From CAZUXE01 sp964624585 (GTDB lineage: Bacteria > Hydrothermota > Tepidihabitantia > B3-TA06), in the NCBI GenBank assembly GCA_964624585.1, contig CAZUXE010000001.1, forward strand, positions 69,262 through 133,261: a DNA stretch of 64,000 nucleotides, in the 5' to 3' direction. A model generated the notes under the pieces. It was not told the DNA's origin and searched no databases. It saw only the letters and a program-made list of their open reading frames with translations. Below, piece after piece: positions 37,101-44,789 of this stretch (position 1 is the stretch's first letter; each line of letters opens with the position of its first letter). Position numbers and translations under genes: made by a program.

Positions 37101-37403
37101 GTCGCCCAATTCTGTATTTTTATTTGCCGTTACCTTAACGCCTGACACAGTAACTTCTGTATATCCAATCATGGATACCACAACATCATAAGTCCCTACA
37201 TCAACTGCGTTTATTAAAAAGGAACCGTTCGGTCCGGTAGCGGCACCTCTATCCGTTCCCTTTACAACTACATTAGCTCCGGGAAGCGGATTTCCTGTTT
37301 TGGCGTCCTTAACTCTACCTGAAATCTTACCCGTAATTCCGGCAAAGACCATCCCGGGGATAAGAATTAAGGTAAGTAATACGCCTATAATCTTTTTGTT
37401 CAT
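34185..37403 (-). CDS. TonB-dependent receptor with CarboxypepD_reg domain
   Basis: 1072 residues: signal peptide, CarboxypepD_reg domain (residues 28-105, GRVKDAKTGNPLPGANVVVKG), plug domain (NLQDAVALSAGA...GGRSNEVVYVVDGI), then a long barrel ending in a terminal Phe (GLRMSF). There is no clear TonB box before the plug. SusC/OmpW-like receptors of this kind take up large ligands with energy from TonB. The frame opens at TTG 37409, but ATG 37403 lies 6 nt after AGGAGG. It is first in the operon with the sorted protein and PorV-like barrel. Confidence 0.93.
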   Translation of the reverse strand: MNKKIIGVLLTLILIPGMVFAGITGKISGRVKDAKTGNPLPGANVVVKGTDRGAATGPNGSFLINAVDVGTYDVVVSMIGYTEVTVSGVKVTANKNTELGDIKINDSSIKVGAVIIVADRPLIDPDVSVGQVVTGDQISVKPIDNLQDAVALSAGATETSGGLSGGLHMQGGRSNEVVYVVDGINANDPVTGQSGVYIDNMAVKEMTINTGNFNAEYGDAMSAVINIVTKEGGNKFKGMLAYETDAMLRFGKPAKDKEGKFYWDVDPIKYPNEKMWHNKVSLSLGGPLGIPRASFFISGNMLEHEDRLYNNDQHRKSGTLKLTWRPFEHGPKITLSGNYSNSWYHNYKHAFSKGIWASLGPRVESSNYQLNVKVSHKINEHLFYTINAGTFNTQRNVSYMNGAHYNDFKMIGRSQMSWVGWAYNQTKKEVDKETGDTLIVDRLYHADSMLFHVPDSILAYVTKKGDSVRINIIDYYENLVKNDTGWVDTATAVWYFYNQFVKPSGYYEKGEDVFHWQNWDKQLEALNDRWYEANEWRPTIAKNGDTVGVNYHLFDFALYKHYYALYRDWDSVIINGKDTVEVKNPYEDSLETSGNIHMVRYNSEPLFRRFKYYFTPYWERRNTTKYIADLALEWTPNKTHWVKMGASGNYHILDYSNLYFANENPYSDAYHKNPIIAAAYLQDKIEYEDLTLNLGVRFDYFNPASEYFVNPEFIDSGRAPTPPKYQFSPRFSVSFAVTGQSFIYASYGHFFQPVDLGDLYQNLEADITVGVPLLGNPNLPPLKTIFYQAGYKVLLDSNTAVDIKGYFKDQENLLASRQVSTMYKNKLASYTIYVIEDFAKVKGFDLSLMRRSGKMFTSSVTYSFMDAKGTGSSGREFYMRYRGTAIKPPKHEYPLEFDITHSLKTNINIHLPQDFDIKWLAMTNLNVQFNMASGKPYWGVDSKGNVIPMGSRRMPATKTVDAKFEKWFALGKLNKETGLRSSSLRVGFYIDVRNVFDWRNVSSVYSNTGLPNDNGQSPRYEKFQYRDCKDFGFKNELEYWQADVADWKEYVGQNPSNYGQPRLLRLGLRMSF

Positions 37404-37405
37404 GC

Positions 37406-37570
37406 TCAACCTCCTAGCTTAGGTTGAGGGGTTTCCTCTATATTATTTATATGTTTGTTTTTTGGATCTTTTGTTATGTTTTTTGTTACAATACAACTTA
37501 TGCCACAGAGGATATCGGCACCTCCTTTTGCTTTTTTTAGACACATTGTGACGTTTCCTAAACGCATCAT
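37406..37570 (-). CDS. possible upstream ORF in the receptor leader
   Basis: A 54-codon frame in the 5' leader of the TonB receptor begins ATGATG, contains four Cys and many Lys, and stops within the receptor's ribosome site, 2 nt before its ATG. No strong ribosome site precedes it, so it may be chance. Confidence 0.2.
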   Translation of the reverse strand: MMRLGNVTMCLKKAKGGADILCGISCIVTKNITKDPKNKHINNIEETPQPKLGG

Positions 37571-37676
37571 AATAACCGTCCGTATTTACCGGGCTACCCT
37601 AGAAAGCCCACTTTTACTCCGGTTTATGTATCAATTAGAACACGCTATTCTTTTTGCACAAACCGGCTCTTAATTG

Positions 37677-37705
37677 AGTATAGACTCCTTCCCCCCTTTT
37701 GTCAA
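37677..37705 (-). promoter_or_regulatory. promoter of the TonB receptor operon
   Basis: Minus strand TTGACA (37700-37705), 17-nt spacer, TATACT (37677-37682). Transcription should begin near 37670, giving a leader of about 265 nt, unusually long for this window. Confidence 0.75.
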
Positions 37706-38527
37706 GGGTTGATTATGGAAAATCAGAGCTTTCCTTTTCGGTATAATTGAAACACGAAACTCCCTATTTCAAATGAATGATGCAGAAAGCGTATGGTTTT
37801 GTATCTTTTCAATACCTTTATGCTTCCAATACTTATTTTAGCGAACACGGGATACTCATAAGCCTTTGCTAGCATAGCAACGATTGGTGCTTAGATTTCA
37901 ACAATCTGCACAGCTTAGCCGATGACCCTGAATTAAGCAGCCCGACAATAATGCCCTCAGAATTCACTTAAGATAAAACCTAACAGTATTAGTCCCAACT
38001 GATATCAATTTTGCAAAGCTCTTTACGAACGTACCTTTCTATAACTTTAGATAATACAACTCAAGTGCAATAATTTTAGGTTCTGCAAAACTAATAATGG
38101 ATATAGAACCTTCCAAGATGTTTTCAAAAATAAAAAGATGCCCTTTTTACAAAAAAGATAATGCAATAACTCTCGTGTAGACACTTGAGATTTTGCAAAA
38201 GTGATAATTGGATAGAAGCTAAAGACCCTACCTTGACTCCTACACTTACTTCATAAAGCCCGGCTTGATATTCAACAGATTACTGCACAATTTCAGATAA
38301 TTTTAGTCTATTTTCGTGTCGACCAACGTTCTAAGCGGATTTAAGTGAACTTACTCGGCTTTCGACAATCTACAATAAACAGGATTTTCTCGCATCAACT
38401 TGGGAATCCATATGGCTTTTGACTGTATCACTCTTGCCTAGATGAGATGAGGAAAATATCTCTCGTTCGGCACATAAAACTTGTTTTCAAGCGTCTACTC
38501 CCCTAATTAGGAAATATCCAAATACGG
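37706..38527. other. 820-nt noncoding region
   Basis: No credible frame on either strand. Two stretches (38081-38117 and 38194-38220) share the pattern TTTGCAAAA.T.ATAATGGATA.AA and look like diverged direct repeats about 110 nt apart. I recognise no tRNA, tmRNA or RNase P RNA core. Confidence 0.4.
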
Positions 38528-38555
38528 TTGACATATTCTTTTCGATGGCTATCAT
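38528..38555 (+). promoter_or_regulatory. promoter giving a leaderless TPR-pepP-accBC mRNA
   Basis: TTGACA (38528-38533), 16-nt spacer, TATCAT (38550-38555). ATG at 38562 is 7 nt from the -10 box; no ribosome site lies between. Confidence 0.75.
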
Positions 38556-38561
38556 CCTGCT

Positions 38562-39158
38562 ATGGCTTCCGTAAAGACAGTAACTTCTAAAGGCGCCATG
38601 TCGCCTGCTGAAAAAATAAAGTGGCTGAACGATTATATAGCTCTTCACCCTTCTTCTCCGGCTTTCGCACAACTGGCAGAAGCTCACGGACAAGCAGGTG
38701 AACTTGATAAGGCCCTCAGGCTTTTGGAACATGGCTTAAAGCAGCATCCTAATTATGTTCCGGCACATATTCTCCGCGCACGCTATCTTTTGAAGAAAAA
38801 TCAGCCATTCAAAGCTGAGGAGATACTACGGGAAGTCCTTAGTATTGATCCTGCGAATCTGACAGCGCTTAGAATTCTTTTAGAATTGGAAGTTCACCGT
38901 GAAGCGGCCACCCGTGGAGTTACAGCAAGAAAAATTGCCGCTCTGGACGCAAATGATCCTCTTGCTATAAAGATACTTACGGAAAAAACCAAAACATCTT
39001 CGCCCTTTACTACTCGTAGCGTTGCAGAACTTTATGAAAGTCAGGGCTATCTAACCGAAGCCCTTAGGATATACCGTGAATTAGCTCAGGCAAATCCTGA
39101 CAACGAACAAATACCAATCAAGATAAAAGAACTGGAGGGCCGAATTAATGGAACATAG
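38562..39158 (+). CDS. TPR-repeat protein
   Basis: 198 residues with at least four tetratricopeptide repeats: AFAQLAEAHGQAGELDKALRLLEHGL (residues 33-58), YVPAHILRARYLLKKNQPFKAEEIL, then weaker copies and VAELYESQGYLTEALRIYRELAQ near 155-180. TPRs mediate protein contacts; no other domain is present. It starts on a predicted leaderless mRNA, and its end overlaps the Xaa-Pro peptidase gene by 11 nt, placing it at the head of a pepP-accB-accC operon. Confidence 0.85.
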   Translation: MASVKTVTSKGAMSPAEKIKWLNDYIALHPSSPAFAQLAEAHGQAGELDKALRLLEHGLKQHPNYVPAHILRARYLLKKNQPFKAEEILREVLSIDPANLTALRILLELEVHREAATRGVTARKIAALDANDPLAIKILTEKTKTSSPFTTRSVAELYESQGYLTEALRIYRELAQANPDNEQIPIKIKELEGRINGT

Positions 39159-40236
39159 AATTCGTAAGCTAAAGGCACGAATGAGAAAAGAAGGCTTGGA
39201 CGGATTTTTGCTAACTAATCTATCCAACATACGCTATTTAACCGGCTACTCCGGCTCAAGTGCCGTACTATACATGGGTAAACGCCCACATTTTTTCACA
39301 GATTTTCGTTATAAGGAACAGTCTCAGAAAGAAGTTACCTCCAAGGCAGTAATTCATATAATTGATAAAAATTATCCTAAAGAAATAGCCCAACTTGCAG
39401 AAACAAAAGGCTCTAAGACTTCCTTAAGAATAGGTTTTGAAACCACAAGCATGCGGGTAGGAAGCCTAGAGACATATAAAAAAGAGTTACGTAAATCGGC
39501 AAAAATCAAGTGGGTGCCAATAAACGGTATAGTAGAAGATTTAAGGATAGTAAAGGAACCGGAAGAGATTGAACTAATATCCAAAGCGGCCTCGATAACT
39601 GATAAGGTATTTGCAGAAATACTTCCACTTATTAAACCGGGCATTACTGAAATGGACTTATCAGCAGAAATTATCTATCGATTTATGAAATACACAGGTC
39701 TTGCTCCAGCATTTGCCTCAATTGTCGCATCGGGTCCAAATTCGGCAATGCCTCATGCGCAACCTACAGATCGCAAATTAACCAAGGGCGATTTTTTAAC
39801 TTTTGACATAGGCGCGCAATGGAAAGGCTATGCTTCCGATTTTACTCGCACGGTAGTAATAGGAAAGTCCTCAACCAAACATCGTGAAATTTATAGCATC
39901 GTGCATGATGCACACCAACGGGCAATGGACGGCGTTAAAGCCGGCGTTCCTGCAAGTAATATAGATAAACTAGCGCGTTCATACATCTCAGAAAAGGGAT
40001 ACGGCTCCTACTTTGGTCATTCTCTTGGGCATGGCGTTGGACTCAATGTTCATGAAGCCCCATCCCTATCAAGTAAAGCCAAAGAGAAACTGCCCGCAGG
40101 AACGGTAGTTACAATTGAACCGGGCATTTATCTTCCCGGCTGGGGTGGCGTACGGATAGAAGATTTGGTGGTCGTTACGAAAGAAGGTGTTAGAATACTT
40201 TCAAAAACGCAGCGCAAGAAATTGATTGAAATTTAG
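39148..40236 (+). CDS. Xaa-Pro aminopeptidase (M24 family)
   Basis: 362 residues with the creatinase N-domain (YLTGYSGSSAVLY) and the pita-bread M24 domain. The five metal ligands are visible: Asp in FDIGAQ, Asp in ASDFTR, His in GHGVGL, Glu in IEPGIY and Glu in RIEDLV. It removes N-terminal residues before proline. GGAGGG lies 8 nt before the ATG. In many bacteria this gene is followed by efp; here accB follows directly. Confidence 0.93.
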   Translation: MEHRIRKLKARMRKEGLDGFLLTNLSNIRYLTGYSGSSAVLYMGKRPHFFTDFRYKEQSQKEVTSKAVIHIIDKNYPKEIAQLAETKGSKTSLRIGFETTSMRVGSLETYKKELRKSAKIKWVPINGIVEDLRIVKEPEEIELISKAASITDKVFAEILPLIKPGITEMDLSAEIIYRFMKYTGLAPAFASIVASGPNSAMPHAQPTDRKLTKGDFLTFDIGAQWKGYASDFTRTVVIGKSSTKHREIYSIVHDAHQRAMDGVKAGVPASNIDKLARSYISEKGYGSYFGHSLGHGVGLNVHEAPSLSSKAKEKLPAGTVVTIEPGIYLPGWGGVRIEDLVVVTKEGVRILSKTQRKKLIEI

Positions 40237-40247
40237 AAGGAGAAGGT

Positions 40248-40745
40248 ATGAAGCCAGACCTATCAATTATTGAAAAATTGGTTAAGCTCGTCGCTTCAAA
40301 TGATATTGGCGAGTTAGAAGTCCAGTATAATCGTAATCAATGGGTACGGGTTAGCAAAACAGCTGGTAGCCTAAGCGTTCAGTCTGTTCCGACAGTAGCA
40401 CCTACCCAACAAACTACAGTTACCGCACCACCAGTAAAGCAGACGGCAGCAGAGCCTATTAAAGATAAGCCTGCAGAGGATGTGAAAAAATCACGCCCGT
40501 CAAACTTGATTGCCGTAAAATCTCCCATGATAGGCACTTTTTACAGAGCGCCTTCACCGGACGCTCCATCTTATGTGGAAGCGGGTGATGTGGTTAAACC
40601 GGGTACTGTTGTATGCATAGTTGAAGCCATGAAGCTGATGAATGAAATTGAAGCCGAAACATCCGGCAAAATTGTGGAAATTTTGGTAGAAAATGCAACT
40701 CCGGTTGAGTACGGGCAGGAACTTTTCCTGATAGAACCGAGTTAA
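40248..40745 (+). CDS. accB: biotin carboxyl carrier protein of acetyl-CoA carboxylase
   Basis: 165 residues: a short N-terminal helix region, a Pro/Thr/Gln-rich linker (about 45-85) and the biotinyl domain with EAMKLMNE, where Lys129 accepts biotin. The thumb sequence APSPDAPSYVEAGD identifies AccB rather than other biotin carriers. With AccC it carries CO2 for malonyl-CoA synthesis, the first step of fatty-acid biosynthesis. The ribosome site is AAGGAGAAGGT, 11 nt after pepP. Confidence 0.96.
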   Translation: MKPDLSIIEKLVKLVASNDIGELEVQYNRNQWVRVSKTAGSLSVQSVPTVAPTQQTTVTAPPVKQTAAEPIKDKPAEDVKKSRPSNLIAVKSPMIGTFYRAPSPDAPSYVEAGDVVKPGTVVCIVEAMKLMNEIEAETSGKIVEILVENATPVEYGQELFLIEPS

Positions 40746-40749
40746 TTTT

Positions 40750-42117
40750 ATGTTCTCCAAGGTATTGATTGCCAACAGGGGTGAAATTGCCGTACGCATA
40801 ATAAGGGCGTGCAGGGAATTGGGCATTGAAACGGTTGCTGTATATTCTGAAGCCGATGCCGACGCTCTTCATGCCAGACTAGCAGATGAGTCGGTATGCA
40901 TTGGACCTTTTTTATCTTCGGAAAGTTACCTTAAAATAACCCACCTGATCTCTGCAGCCGACGTATCGCGCTGTGATGCCATACACCCGGGTTACGGATT
41001 CCTTGCCGAAAACGCCAAATTCGCGCAAATGGTTACAGACGCCGGACTTACCTTCATTGGCCCCTCCCCTGACAATATCAATAAAATGGGTAATAAGTCG
41101 CTAGCCAAAGAAACCATGCGTGCGGCTAAAGTACCTGTAATCCCAGGTTCAAAAAAAGATTTGGAAAGTGTTGATGAGGCAATTAAATTAGCTGATGAAT
41201 ACGGTTATCCTGTTTTAGTCAAGGCGGCTGCCGGCGGCGGTGGCAAAGGAATGCGCCTGGCCTATGATAGAAAGGAGCTTGAAGTAGGCTATAAAATGGC
41301 AAAGGCGGAGTCAAAGGCGGCTTTTGGCGACGATCGGCTTTACCTTGAGAAATATCTTGAAAAACCGCGTCATATTGAGATACAAATTATAGCCGACTCT
41401 TACGGTAAGGTTGTTCATTTGGGCGAACGCGAATGTTCTATTCAACGACGTCATCAAAAACTTATTGAGGAATCTCCCTCACCAGCTGTTGATACAGAGC
41501 TTCGCAAAAAAATGGGGGCAGCAGCTGTAAATGCCGCAAAAGCAATTGGTTATCAGAGTGCTGGAACCGTTGAATTCTTGCTTGACGCCAAGGGTAAGTT
41601 TTATTTTATGGAAATGAATACCCGTATACAGGTTGAACATCCGGTTACTGAAATGGTTTCCGGCTTTGACCTGTTGAAGGAACAAATTCTCGTAGCTGCA
41701 GGCGAGAGACTTTCTATTAAACGTGATATCAACAAACCATCTGGACATTCCATAGAATGCCGCATCAACGCTGAGGATCCGGATAAAAACTTTATGCCTA
41801 CCCCTGGCAAGATATCGTTTCTGCATCTTCCCGGCGGCCCCGGTATAAGGGTTGATTCACATATCTTTGCCGGCTATATGATTCCGCCATATTACGATTC
41901 GCTTATAGCAAAAATTATCTCTCACGGTAGAAACCGTACCGAAGCTATTGATAGAATGCGTCGAGGATTACAGGAATTTTACATAGAAGGTGTGAAAACA
42001 ACTGTTCCCTTCCATCTAAAGGTTCTTGCCGACCCTGAGTTTATTGCCGGCAATCTGCATACCGGTTTTATTCCCGAAATGACCGAACGCCTAAAAGCAA
42101 AAGAAGGCAAAAAATAA
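40750..42117 (+). CDS. accC: biotin carboxylase subunit of acetyl-CoA carboxylase
   Basis: 455 residues of usual length. The biotin carboxylase N-domain (IANRGEIAVRIIRACRELGI), the ATP-grasp glycine loop KAAAGGGGKGMR, the ECSIQRRHQK substrate region and the EMNTRIQVEHPVTE catalytic motif are intact. It carboxylates biotin on AccB with ATP and bicarbonate. It begins 4 nt after accB without its own ribosome site, so coupling is likely. The carboxyltransferase genes accA and accD are not in the window. Confidence 0.97.
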   Translation: MFSKVLIANRGEIAVRIIRACRELGIETVAVYSEADADALHARLADESVCIGPFLSSESYLKITHLISAADVSRCDAIHPGYGFLAENAKFAQMVTDAGLTFIGPSPDNINKMGNKSLAKETMRAAKVPVIPGSKKDLESVDEAIKLADEYGYPVLVKAAAGGGGKGMRLAYDRKELEVGYKMAKAESKAAFGDDRLYLEKYLEKPRHIEIQIIADSYGKVVHLGERECSIQRRHQKLIEESPSPAVDTELRKKMGAAAVNAAKAIGYQSAGTVEFLLDAKGKFYFMEMNTRIQVEHPVTEMVSGFDLLKEQILVAAGERLSIKRDINKPSGHSIECRINAEDPDKNFMPTPGKISFLHLPGGPGIRVDSHIFAGYMIPPYYDSLIAKIISHGRNRTEAIDRMRRGLQEFYIEGVKTTVPFHLKVLADPEFIAGNLHTGFIPEMTERLKAKEGKK

Positions 42118-42147
42118 CCTTAGATAAATTAAATTTGCAAAAGAGCC

Positions 42148-42177
42148 AAGCGCCCCGCAAGGGGCGCTTTCTATTTA
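42148..42177 (+). terminator. terminator of the accBC operon
   Basis: AAGCGCCCC / GGGGCGCTT, 9 bp with a GCAA tetraloop, followed by TCTATTT, 30 nt after the accC stop. Confidence 0.85.
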
Positions 42178-42179
42178 AC

Positions 42180-42208
42180 TTGACAATCAATATCTAATGA
42201 TGTATTAT
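42180..42208 (+). promoter_or_regulatory. promoter of the mrr-like gene
   Basis: TTGACA (42180-42185), 17-nt spacer, TATTAT (42203-42208). The short leader carries AGGAGG 4 nt before the ATG, so this gene is not leaderless. Confidence 0.75.
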
Positions 42209-42227
42209 GCTATTTTAAGGAGGTTTA

Positions 42228-43130
42228 ATGTCTATCCCCAAATATGATGAGTTAATGTTACCTTTATTGCTATTCCTAGGCGATGAGAGGGAACATAGTT
42301 TGAGAGAGGCCGTTGAAACTTTAGCATCACAATTTAAGTTAAGTGAGGAGGAACGAAAAGAACTCTTGCCAAGCGGCATACAGGCTAAATTCAACAATCG
42401 GGTTGGATGGGCAAGGACATATCTAAAGAAAGCAGGACTTATTGAGGCGCCTGTACGAGGGAAATGTAGAATAACACAACGAGGTCTTGAGGTATTAAGG
42501 AACAAACCAGAATATATTGATGCAAAGTTACTCAAACAATTTCCAGAGTTTGTAGAATTCCAAACAGTATCTCGTTCTGGCGACAAAGAAGTAGATATAG
42601 ACGAAACGACTCAAACTCCAGAAGAGACTCTGGAAAACAGTTATCTAAAGTTAAGAAAAGAGCTAGCGGCTCAACTTTTGGAAATCATAAAGGCTTGCGA
42701 TCCCGGATTCTTCGAAAGAATAGTTGTAGATTTGCTTTTAGCAATGGGATACGGAGGCTCTAGACAAGACGCAGGACAAGTAACAGGTAAAAGTGGAGAT
42801 GAAGGAATCGATGGAGTTATTAACGAAGATAAACTAGGTCTTGATGTAATATATATACAGGCAAAAAGATGGAAGAAAAATGTGCAACAATCTCAACTAC
42901 GAGAATTCGCGGGCAGCCTTGAAGGACGCAAAGCCAGTAAAGGAATAATTATTACAACCTCCGATTTCGCAGCTGGTGCAAAAGATTATGTGGATAAAAT
43001 TGGAAAGAAGATTGTACTGATTAATGGAGAGAAATTAGCAGAGTTAATGATAGACCATCATGTCGGAGTTACGGAAATTGCAAACTATACTCTTAAAAAA
43101 ATTGATTTCGATTATTTTAACGAGGAATAA
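42228..43130 (+). CDS. Mrr-family restriction endonuclease
   Basis: 300 residues with an N-terminal winged-helix Mrr_N domain (residues 5-90) and a C-terminal PD-(D/E)xK nuclease: FERIVVDLLLAMGYGG, then GDEGIDG (Asp195) and the QAK motif (Gln211-Lys213), closing with ASKGIIITTSDF. Mrr proteins are type IV enzymes that cut DNA with modified bases. It stands alone with its own strong promoter between a terminator and an unrelated secreted-protein gene, so it may be an acquired single-gene defence cassette. No methylase is nearby. Confidence 0.9.
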   Translation: MSIPKYDELMLPLLLFLGDEREHSLREAVETLASQFKLSEEERKELLPSGIQAKFNNRVGWARTYLKKAGLIEAPVRGKCRITQRGLEVLRNKPEYIDAKLLKQFPEFVEFQTVSRSGDKEVDIDETTQTPEETLENSYLKLRKELAAQLLEIIKACDPGFFERIVVDLLLAMGYGGSRQDAGQVTGKSGDEGIDGVINEDKLGLDVIYIQAKRWKKNVQQSQLREFAGSLEGRKASKGIIITTSDFAAGAKDYVDKIGKKIVLINGEKLAELMIDHHVGVTEIANYTLKKIDFDYFNEE

Positions 43131-43228
43131 CGAATATTGCAGTAACTCTTTTGTTAAAGATAACACTTGACAAATCCCCATTTTAGCCTAGATTATATTG
43201 TAAGGTTTATTTGTGGAAAGAGGTTCTT

Positions 43229-43930
43229 ATGAAACGTTATCTAGTTGTTCTGGCGGTAGGGTTGCTTCTGGTAAGTGTTGCAGGACTTAAGGCTTCGGGA
43301 ACCGTACGTTCAAAAGTAATTGATAACATCGCCTACGTGTATCACAGCGACGCTTACTTTAACTGCTGTCCAACCATGAAATTCGAAATAACGCAATCGG
43401 GAACCAAAATTAACATAGTAGAACACGATTTAGCTCAAAAACCATGCAAGTGTATGTGCCACTTTGACTTCACGCATAAGCTTGAAGGTCTTGAAGCTGG
43501 AACCTACACTGCCTATGTATGGGAACAAGTAGCCTCAGCCAAACCTCAGCTTGCCGGAACCACAAGCTTCGTTATTTCAGATAAGAAACTTGAATACGTA
43601 ACTTCCAGTATGATGAGCGAATGCCACAACGCAATAGGTAAAGCCCCCGACCAACACGCCGGACTTGAATTTTCAGCTCTACCAACCTCACAATCCTCTG
43701 TTTCTGTCCGATATCACCTTCCTGAAGCCGCAAATGTAAAATTGGCAATTTACAATGTTGCAGGCAGCTTAGTGCGAACAATTAATCAAGGTTCACAGGC
43801 AGCCGGTGATCACTTTTTGTCATGGGATTTACGGAATAATAAAGGTACCGTTGTCCCGCGCGGTGTCTATATCATAAGGCTTTTTGCAGGAAAACAAAGC
43901 CGGAGCTTACATACAACTGTTCTGCGATAG
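43229..43930 (+). CDS. cysteine-rich secreted protein with C-terminal sorting domain
   Basis: The frame opens at TTG 43211, but ATG 43229 with AGAGG 5 nt upstream gives a clean signal peptide (KRYLVVLAVGLLLVSVAG), 233 residues in all. The mature part has two Cys clusters, NCCPTM (about residue 45) and KPCKCMCHFDF (about 75), which could bind metal or a cofactor. The last ~75 residues (YNVAGSLVRTI...WDLRNNKGTVVPRGVYIIRL) are a FlgD-like/type-A sorting domain like that of the protein at 30504-34169. TTGACA at 43167 with an AT-rich -10 is the likely promoter. Confidence 0.8.
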   Translation: MKRYLVVLAVGLLLVSVAGLKASGTVRSKVIDNIAYVYHSDAYFNCCPTMKFEITQSGTKINIVEHDLAQKPCKCMCHFDFTHKLEGLEAGTYTAYVWEQVASAKPQLAGTTSFVISDKKLEYVTSSMMSECHNAIGKAPDQHAGLEFSALPTSQSSVSVRYHLPEAANVKLAIYNVAGSLVRTINQGSQAAGDHFLSWDLRNNKGTVVPRGVYIIRLFAGKQSRSLHTTVLR

Positions 43931-44098
43931 TTACCCGAACTTCCCGAAGGAAAGAACTAAGCGTTGTGTACTCACTAAACCTAGAGAGATATCACATTAC
44001 GGCTTCCGATTCGTCCGACAGAATCAAGTATATCGAAAATAGAGAAACACTTCACCCAATAATTACTTTATGAACTTTAACGTCCTGTATGTTAAGGG

Positions 44099-44647
44099 CT
44101 AGAAACGATAAAGAAGGGCTAAGCCAATGCCTTGGCGTGAGGGAAGTACACTTAAATTCAGCGATTCATCGAAACCGAACAGGTGAGCGTCCACGTAGGC
44201 GTCGGCTACTGAATAAGCCACAGCGGCAAGGGTAAAAAACGCAAAGGTATTACGTAAGTCACGCAGGGAATCGGCACGTAGCGTGCGAACAGAATCTGCA
44301 AGCGCTGTATTCGCGCTTACGCTGTTCATTTCAAGATGCTTCTTAACTGTAAAATATCCCAGTGTAATTTCTGCTCCGGCAATTACAACTCCCTTTATGT
44401 ACTTGCGGTTATAGACCTGCCCTGCTCCAGGTATAAAGGCTGACAAAAGCATAGCCTTGCTAACAGAATGTGCTTGCTTTTCAAGTTTTGCTACAACTGT
44501 AGTGTCAAAAGACATTTCAGCAGACAGGCTATCAAGATGTAGACTATCTTCTGCATTTGGCGATAAAGCCGGTGCCGCTGTTTGAGCCGAAAGCGGCATC
44601 AGACCTAGGAGGAAGAGGATGGTTGTGGAGAGGAGAATCTTATTCAT
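44099..44647 (-). CDS. DUF5683 family membrane protein
   Basis: 182 residues with signal peptide (MNKILLSTTILFLLGLMPLSAQ). The DUF5683 core is SKAMLLSAFIPGAGQVYNRKYIKG at about residues 62-85, then two hydrophobic segments. DUF5683 is common in FCB-group genomes and of unknown role. AGAGGT lies 5 nt before the ATG. A near-copy of the start region lies 72 nt upstream and creates a short leader frame whose stop overlaps this start. Confidence 0.8.
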   Translation of the reverse strand: MNKILLSTTILFLLGLMPLSAQTAAPALSPNAEDSLHLDSLSAEMSFDTTVVAKLEKQAHSVSKAMLLSAFIPGAGQVYNRKYIKGVVIAGAEITLGYFTVKKHLEMNSVSANTALADSVRTLRADSLRDLRNTFAFFTLAAVAYSVADAYVDAHLFGFDESLNLSVLPSRQGIGLALLYRF

Positions 44648-44735
44648 GATTACCTCTAATATACATACAGTACGTCGGTTTTCGACCTGGCTGTCTTGAT
44701 CGAGGAGAATTTTTATTCATATCACCTCTAATACA
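44630..44735. repeat. direct duplication of the DUF5683 start region
   Basis: About 35 bp at 44630-44664 and 44702-44735 are near-identical (GAGGAGAAT.TTATTCAT...ACCTCTAATA.ACA). Each copy includes a ribosome site, an ATG and the first codons (MNK). Confidence 0.7.
44640..44720 (-). CDS. possible 26-codon leader ORF upstream of DUF5683
   Basis: It starts at the ATG of the upstream copy of the duplicated start region, with AGAGGTGAT as ribosome site. It encodes MNKNSPRSRQPG and further polar residues, and stops at 44640, overlapping the DUF5683 start by 8 nt. Such overlap could couple translation of the main gene. It may equally be a decaying duplicate. Confidence 0.35.
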   Translation of the reverse strand: MNKNSPRSRQPGRKPTYCMYIRGNHE

Positions 44736-44789
44736 AATTAAGGATATTGTATTCTTGCAAAGTTTGGTTTACCAAATTGGGCTTGCTCT

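Noticed and set aside
37455..37673. 72-codon plus-strand frame in the receptor leader
   Set aside because: It is antisense to the receptor leader, has no ribosome site and only AT-rich Phe codons.
37706..38527. tmRNA or RNase P RNA in the long gap
   Set aside because: No tRNA-like ends, no GAGGAAAGTCC-type P RNA core and no tag-peptide frame could be found by eye.
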